From contig NZ_JAPJDL010000010.1 of NCBI RefSeq assembly GCF_026242055.1, positions 124,001-188,000 of the forward strand: a DNA stretch of 64,000 bases, given 5' to 3'. The notes below the pieces were generated by a model that had not been told where the DNA came from, searched no databases, and saw nothing but the letters and a program-made list of their open reading frames with translations. The translations under genes and the position numbers were made by a program. This stretch comes from Lentzea sp. NEAU-D7 (lineage in GTDB: Bacteria > Actinomycetota > Actinomycetes > Mycobacteriales > Pseudonocardiaceae). This document shows, piece after piece, positions 63,199 to 64,000 of this stretch (position 1 is its first letter; every line of letters starts with the position of its first letter).

Positions 63199-63876
63199 GT
63201 GGAAACCCCTGCACTCCACAGTCGCCGCTCCCTGTTAGCCCTCGCGCTGACCGCACCCCTGCTCGTGGCACCGGCGGCTCAGGCCCTCGCTCAGCCGCCG
63301 TCCGCGCAGTGGGCGTCAGCGCCGTACACCTACACCGTCCAGAAGCCCTACAACCTCGCGCTGAGCAGCCGCTACAAGTTCGAAGGCGGCGTCCACACGA
63401 TGTGGGTGTACGACTACGACCAGCCGCACACCCAGGGCAGCCCGACCGATCCGCGCACCGAGATGCGCTTCAACCAGGAGTACTCCAGCGGCTCCCGCGC
63501 CTGGGAAGGCGAGATCTACATCCCGGCCGGCGTCAGCGGCCCGACCATTGTGCAGATCCTGCGCGGCAGCCGACCTGACGGCACCCGCGCCACCGACGTG
63601 ATGCTCAACGTCGCGAACATCAACGGCGGCACCCTGCGCAAGGACAGCAACCAGGTCGTCGCCACCGGCATTTACAACAAATGGTTCAAGATTCGCGTCG
63701 AACACACCGCGGTGGCGGGCGGCCGCGGCACCGTGAAGACCTATTACAACGGCGCCCTCAAACTCACGCACCAGGACGAGGGCCCGGCGACGCGCTATTT
63801 CAAGAACGGCGTCTACCACCACGGCAGCGGCCGCGCGGAGGCCCGTTTCCGCAACATCACCTACTGGCGCCAGTGA
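63199..63876 (+). CDS. Tat-secreted PL7-like polysaccharide lyase
   Basis: A 225-residue exported protein with a Tat-type signal (HSRRSLLALALTAPLL, cleavage near AQA). The jelly-roll has PRTEMRFNQEY, matching the R(T/S)E(L/V)R motif of alginate-lyase family PL7, and YFKNGVYHHGSG matching YFKxGxY. The central QI(H/V) motif reads QIL, so catalysis or substrate may differ. A near-perfect DasR site upstream links it to amino-sugar polymer use. GTG start after GGAGGGA; a hairpin follows. Confidence 0.85.
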   Translation: METPALHSRRSLLALALTAPLLVAPAAQALAQPPSAQWASAPYTYTVQKPYNLALSSRYKFEGGVHTMWVYDYDQPHTQGSPTDPRTEMRFNQEYSSGSRAWEGEIYIPAGVSGPTIVQILRGSRPDGTRATDVMLNVANINGGTLRKDSNQVVATGIYNKWFKIRVEHTAVAGGRGTVKTYYNGALKLTHQDEGPATRYFKNGVYHHGSGRAEARFRNITYWRQ

Positions 63877-63888
63877 CCCCCTGATCTG

Positions 63889-63931
63889 GTCCCGCTTCCA
63901 CTCGCCACGGCGGGACGCGTGGAAGCGGGAC
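63889..63931. terminator. Terminator hairpin
   Basis: GTCCCGCTTCCAC (63889-63901) and GTGGAAGCGGGAC (63919-63931) form a perfect 13-bp stem with a 17-base loop, 12 bases after the PL7-like stop. It ends that transcript and separates it from the asparaginase gene. Confidence 0.78.
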
Positions 63932-63951
63932 TGCCGACCTAGAGTGAAGCC

Positions 63952-64000
63952 ATGGACTCACGGGTGGCGGTTGCCTCGCTCGGCGGCACGATCACGATGA
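63952..64000 (+). CDS. L-asparaginase, N-terminus (partial)
   Basis: Only sixteen codons are inside the window. They read MDSRVAVASLGGTITM, which matches the N terminus of type I/II asparaginases, where the first Thr of GGTI is the nucleophile. The rest lies beyond the right edge, so the enzyme subtype cannot be judged. Confidence 0.7.
   Translation, partial: MDSRVAVASLGGTITM

Overview
The window is about 64 kb of GC-rich DNA with short intergenic gaps, many 4-base stop/start overlaps and frequent GTG starts. The content (a two-domain geosmin synthase, a conservon, a BTAD/NB-ARC/TPR regulator, MtnABCD, a DasR-like site, many one-component regulators) fits a filamentous actinomycete chromosome. 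I infer a member of the Pseudonocardiaceae (Lentzea/Lechevalieria/Saccharothrix type) from protein character only. No insertion sequence, phage module, CRISPR array or rRNA operon was seen.

Layout. 0-7.4 kb: a LuxR-type two-component pair (regulator cut by the window edge), dedA, a furA-katG peroxide unit, and a MocR regulator divergent from an EamA transporter. 7.4-10.7 kb: an unusual signalling island with a Crp/Fnr regulator, a degenerate class III cyclase-like protein, a lipoprotein and two single-pass membrane proteins. Three of these proteins share a glycine-rich ISAGG...AG[GR]DV motif, and the two transcription units carry the same exact 19-bp operator-like sequence. 10.8-15.8 kb: small metabolic genes, a beta-lactamase-fold lipoprotein, a membrane protein/HTH/MDR operon with a clear promoter and two dyads, and an amidohydrolase.

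15.8-24.7 kb: a compact cluster that reads as an unassigned GTP-derived pathway. It holds a GTP cyclohydrolase II with His at the catalytic-Tyr position, a PTPS-fold protein lacking the usual catalytic residues, a glycosyltransferase, a methyltransferase, a flippase-like membrane protein, a creatininase/FAPy-deformylase-family protein, an MDR dehydrogenase, a CDP-alcohol phosphatidyltransferase, a DoxX-like protein, a RibD-type reductase and a membrane alkaline-phosphatase-superfamily protein. Together they suggest GTP to formamidopyrimidine to a modified, possibly lipid-linked product.

24.7-42.2 kb: DinB proteins, lipoprotein, MFS, PAP2, a second two-component system, an acetate-type SSS symporter with its DUF485 partner, an OFA-type MFS carrier with a 41-residue partner, a conservon (CvnA-B-C) lacking the CvnD GTPase, a nitroreductase, and an AfsR-like regulator followed by a tiny antisense-side membrane ORF. 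42.2-58.6 kb: geosmin synthase, hydrolases, a DUF574 methyltransferase, an FAD monooxygenase, a secreted GH20 hexosaminidase with a dre-like site, PfkB kinase, SurE, MarR and TetR units, a GlcD-like oxidase, a GT2, an aminotransferase and a secreted PI-PLC-like protein.

58.6-64 kb: a tRNA-like remnant, a cold-shock gene, a methionine-salvage operon (flavoprotein-mtnA-mtnC-mtnB-mtnD), a Tat-secreted PL7-like lyase with a near-perfect dre site, and the start of an asparaginase gene.
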